Under the pieces are notes generated by a model, which did not search any database, was not told where the DNA came from, and worked only from the letters and a program-made list of their open reading frames with translations. A stretch of 64,000 bases of DNA from Drosophila persimilis (lineage: Eukaryota > Arthropoda > Insecta > Diptera > Drosophilidae): positions 930,001 through 994,000 of the forward strand of contig NW_020825338.1 in NCBI RefSeq assembly GCF_003286085.1, written 5' to 3'. This document shows, in pieces, positions 60,661-64,000 of the stretch (its first letter is position 1; each line of letters starts with the position of its first letter). The position numbers and the translations under genes were made by a program.

Positions 60661-62058
60661 GAATGGTGGAATCCGAAATTGGGTGAACTCCGGAAAGCCT
60701 CCCGGAGACTCTTCAATAAAGCTAAGGCTGAGAACGTTGAGCAAAACTGGGCCGAATACAAGGCCAGTCTGTCAACCTACAACAAAGTACTTAGGAAAGC
60801 CAAACGCGCCTCCTGGCGTAAGTTCTGCAGCGAAATCGAGAGTAACTCAGAAGCCTCGCGCTTGCGCAGAGTTCTCTCCAAGACAACACCCACCCTGGGC
60901 TACTTGAAGATCACCGACCAGTCGTGGACTACGTCCAGCGACGAATCGCTAAATCTTCTCCTAAATACTCACTTCCCTGGCTGCGCCTTTGCGCCTCCTT
61001 CCGTCGTCCCAAATGCCCTCCTGAGCCTGCTAAGCCAGGAGAACATTTCCTGGGCGATCAGAAGCTTTAAACCCTACAAGTCCGCGGGGCCAGACGGCAT
61101 TTTCCCTGCCCAACTGATTCACGCGGGACTTAAAGCCATTAACTGGCTCAAAATAATTTACGAGGGAATCTTCTCCCACGGGTGCATTCCTGACACCTGG
61201 CTTCAGACCAAAGTTTTATTCATACCCAAGGCAGGCAAGCCCTTACACACTGCCCCAAAAGATTTCAGGCCCATTAGTCTATCGTCTTTTCTTCTAAAGG
61301 CGATGGAGCGGATCCTGGGGCTGCATCTCACGGCGTGCATTCCGTCCAGTCTGATCTCAGACTCCCAGCATGCCTATCGGAAGGGAAGATCCACCGAAAC
61401 GGCCCTACACTCGATCATCGAAGCGTCCCTTAACTTTAAGGAGTACACCCTAGTAGCCTTCCTCGACATAGAAGGCGCCTTTAACAACATCCTTCCGACC
61501 GCCATCACAGGCGCACTGACGGATCTGGGCGTTGACTCCAGGACGGTGAGCCTGATCGATCAGATGCTACAGTGTAGGACGGTTGAGGCATCACTGGGGA
61601 CGTCAACATGCACCAGATTCGTCTGCAGAGGCACACCGCAGGGCGGAGTCCTCTCGCCCCTCCTATGGAACGTGGCAGTGAACACACTGCTGAGGGAGAT
61701 AGAGGGGGGTGGCTGCCGCGTGGTGGCGTATGCGGACGATGTTGCTATTGCACTCTCCGAAAAATTTCCGCAGACGTTGTGTGAGTGCATGACAAGTACT
61801 CTCACGAAAATGTCGAAATGTGCAGACAAATGCGGGTTAGGCGTCAACCCGTCTAAAACGGAACTAGTGCTTTTCACTAGGAAGTACAAAGTTCCGGTAC
61901 TGATTCCCCCAAGACTATGTGGGGAAACGCTAGTCTTCAGCAACAACGCCAAGTATCTTGGCCTAATCCTCGATAGAAAACTCGACTGGAAATTGAGCAT
62001 AGAGGACAGAGTAAAGAAAGCCACAGTGGCTATACTTGCAGGAAAGCCATCGGACTAA
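60661..62058 (+). pseudogene. ORF2 reverse transcriptase of plus-strand LOA element
   Basis: A long open stretch containing the linker (LGELRKASRRLFNKAKAE), NISWAIRSFKPYKSAGPDG, KDFRPISLSSFLLKAMER, HAYRKGRSTETALH, AFLDIEGAFNNILP, RGTPQGGVLSPLLWNVAVN and VVAYADDVAIA, then NPSKTELVLF and LGLILDRKLDWKL. All RT catalytic aspartates are present, unlike element B. A short loss near 62025 (equivalent of EALYTCRK) shifts the frame and stops it at 62058. Confidence 0.88.
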
Positions 62059-62066
62059 AATGGGGA

Positions 62067-62977
62067 ATGACCCCCTATATAGTCCGGTGGCTCTACACCG
62101 CCATTATACGACTGATCATGCCCTATGGAGTGGCGGTATGGTGGCCAGCCTTAGACAGAAGGCCATGCCTCAATAAACTCAGCAGAGTTCAACGCATGGC
62201 AGAGCTATGCATCACTGGCGGGCTACGCACTACTCCAGGGGAAGCCCTGGATACTGTGCTGGACCTTCTCCCTGTAGACCTCATGGGAAAGAAGGTGGCA
62301 ACACTTTCCGCACACAGAATGAGAGAAGCCAGACTGTGGAAAGCGTCCGCGGTTGGGCACTCGGGAATCCTGACGAGACTCCCGCAATTACCAGAGAGGA
62401 CAGATTATTGTACCCCTAGTGATCACCTCTCGACGCCTTTCCAGGTATCAATCCCACCTAGGGAGGACTGGAAGATGGGCGAACCAGGACCTGCAATGCG
62501 GTTCACTTCTATACTGATGGCTCACAGCTAGACGGCCGCGTGGGAGGCGGAGTCTACTGCAGCGAGCTGAACATCAGTCATTGCTTCAGGCTCCCGGACC
62601 ACTGTAGTGTGTTCCAAACGGAGGTTGTAGCCATCAAGGAGGCCATTTCCATCGTCTCCAAACTACTTATAGACACGCACTTAGTGTGCGTTTTCTCGGA
62701 CAGCCAAGCAGCTATTAAAGCTTTAGGCTCAATATCGTCGAACTCAGCGACCGTAAATGACTGCCGCAGGTCTCTGCACGAGATCGCAGAGCAGTTAGAC
62801 CTCCTCCTTATCATCGAGGGGAACGACGCCGCCGACGAGCTAGAAAGGCAGGGTACTACGAAACCTCTCCTATCGGAGAGGAAGCACGTAGCGATGCATC
62901 TGGCTACGTGCAGGCTCCTCACGCAAGAATTGTTCGAGCAAAATGCCAATAGGAGATGGCAACAAACTGTAAAGTAG
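62067..62977 (+). pseudogene. ORF2 C-terminal region and RNase H of plus-strand LOA element
   Basis: First IVRWLYTAIIRLIMPYG, CITGGLRTTPGEALDTVL and DLMGKKVATL to a frame shift near 62490. Then RNase H: FYTDGSQLDGRVGGGVY, FQTEVVAIKEAISIV, VFSDSQAAIKAL and IIEGNDAADELERQG, so the Asp/Glu/Asp catalytic residues are present. Ends in a stop at 62975-62977, where the other copies continue about 50 residues. 3' end truncated. Confidence 0.83.
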
Positions 62978-63000
62978 TGATCCTAGGCTGGGGTCAGTCT

Positions 63001-64000
63001 TAACCCTAAGTTAGAAAAGATTATATAATCATAATTTGAGTTTGACCCAACCAAAACCAATGTGACATCTAGTGACTAGTGCTCTAATTATAAGCCCCTT
63101 GCTTGTAGCACTAGGAAAGAAATAAATAAATAATAATAAACCTTATTATTAGTTTGGCTTGTAGAAAATCACGTCGATCTTCAACTGTATTTATGTTTGC
63201 TTCCAATAAAAGTTTTGCTATCGGGGTAGTTCTAAAAGCTCCCAAAGCTATCCATACTGCACAATTTAGGATGGTTTGAATTTTTTAAGCCAAGTTGTTG
63301 AGCAATTGCCCTTAAATACTAGTCCGTAGTCAATTTTAGAAACTATTATTGCTTTTGTGATTAATATTAGTGTATGCATATTGCAGTTGAACCTGTTACG
63401 GGAGATACATTTTATTATGTTAAGTTTTTTTGAGAGGGAGTTGGCTAGGTCTTCTATCTGTCTGGTCCATCTATATTTTGAATCGAATGTAAGTCCTAGT
63501 ATTTTAAAGTGGTTTAGGTTTCTCATTGTTATTGTGCATTAAAAGTTATGCTTACGGCATAAGTGATAAGGATGAGCCTGAAAACGAACACCATTCATCA
63601 GTTTTTTGGAATATGTAGTCGAGATCTAAATTTTCTTGTGTTTTGTTTTTTTTTAATCTGACAATAATGTGAAAATCATCTGCATAGGCTGTGAATGAGC
63701 GATTTCGATGGATAGTAATGAGGTTTGCTAGTTTATTGCATGCTATTAAGAATGGAATAACTGATATCGGTGATCCCTGGGGTATTCCGTTATGCAAGGG
63801 AAAAGTGCTCGATAGGTTGTTTGCGATGCGACATTTCATTTTTCTCGTGAATATAAAATTAACAATATAGTTTAGTATTTTTGGTCCGATAGTCCATTGT
63901 TGAAGCTGCGTAACTATTGCATGTAGTTTTGTCAATTTGTCTATTTTGTCAAAGGCTTTATTAAAGTCTAATGTTATTATAGACATATGTATGTTGTCTC
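63001..64000. repeat. Direct repeat, second copy
   Basis: Same as 55297-56296: tail of element C followed by the I-like remnant, continuing to the window edge. Appears identical in all compared stretches. Confidence 0.92.
63142..64000 (-). pseudogene. I-factor-like remnant, second copy (partial)
   Basis: Minus-strand RT core with ITLDFNKAFDKID, GIPQGSPISVIPFL and FTAYADDFHII, the stop after SLSLMP at 63552, and thumb region to 63142. Runs off the window at 64000 before the RT start. Same lesions as 55438-56296. Confidence 0.8.

Larger units (their letters stand above)
58138..62990 (+). mobile_element. LOA-clade non-LTR retrotransposon (plus strand), 5' complete, 3' truncated
   Basis: 5' UTR from about 58138 (GC-rich, ends near 58475), ORF1 58476-59752 in pieces, ORF2 59712-62977 in pieces, then about 25 bases without match before the direct repeat at 63001. 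All domains of an RNase-H-bearing LOA element are present. It carries two hairpin-like rearrangements (59125-59185, 60030-60225). Diverged from the minus-strand LOA elements A and B. Confidence 0.83.

Overview
The window is eukaryotic, transposon-packed DNA of the kind found in fly pericentromeric heterochromatin. Drosophila is indicated by DINE-1/INE-1-type (Helentron-derived) repeats, Ulysses/Osvaldo-like, mag-like, LOA-clade, CR1/Jockey-like and I-factor-like retroelements, and two insect-type 5S rRNA sequences. The DINE-1 variant looks like the ISY repeats I associate with the obscura group, but the species is not proven. No bacterial-style genes are present. The host-derived sequences are two 5S copies, a broken HECT E3 ligase 3' end, and a DNAJB12-like gene or pseudogene.

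Layout. 1-5778: 3' part of a Ty3/Gypsy element (Ulysses/Osvaldo-like) with an open pol frame and the start of a long LTR. 5779-9050: two tandem 1.64-kb units, each a DINE-1 copy plus a 0.5-kb flank. 9778-13172: a minus-strand LOA-clade element interrupted by a DINE-1. 13173-14935: a HERC4-like gene end. 14936-15384 and 17180-17628: two DINE-1/5S cassettes. A 1.8-kb inverted repeat (10203-11997 against 15482-17286) brackets this area. 17629-39780: one minus-strand LOA element split by a single insertion (19266-38491) flanked by ATAT on both sides. The insertion is a second Ulysses-like element with about 2.0-kb LTRs, a tRNA-Lys-type primer site, a DINE-1 in its 5' LTR, a complete mag-clade element in gag (23977-28513, GGAAT duplication), and a 4106-bp tandem duplication of its 3' end. 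38758-about 54115: a three-unit array of 6.67-kb period (LOA endonuclease, a plus-strand non-LTR fragment, and in two units a full-length minus-strand CR1/Jockey-like element with both ORFs open). 55438-56866: I-factor-like remnant. 57098-57811: DNAJB12-like gene. 58138-62990: plus-strand LOA element. 63001-64000: direct repeat of 55297-56296.

The most notable signals concern translation. Both Ulysses-like elements carry the classic -1 slippery heptamer A-AAA-AAC near the end of gag; in the first, the pol frame is open from just before it. The same heptamer abuts the ORF1 stop codon of the CR1/Jockey-like element, whose ORF2 lies in the -1 frame with no ATG until after the first endonuclease motif. 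This suggests a frameshift-fused ORF1-ORF2 product, which is not how non-LTR elements are normally thought to make ORF2. The other main interest is structural: nested insertions, microhomology tandem duplications, and small palindromic or snap-back rearrangements whose order can be read from the sequence.
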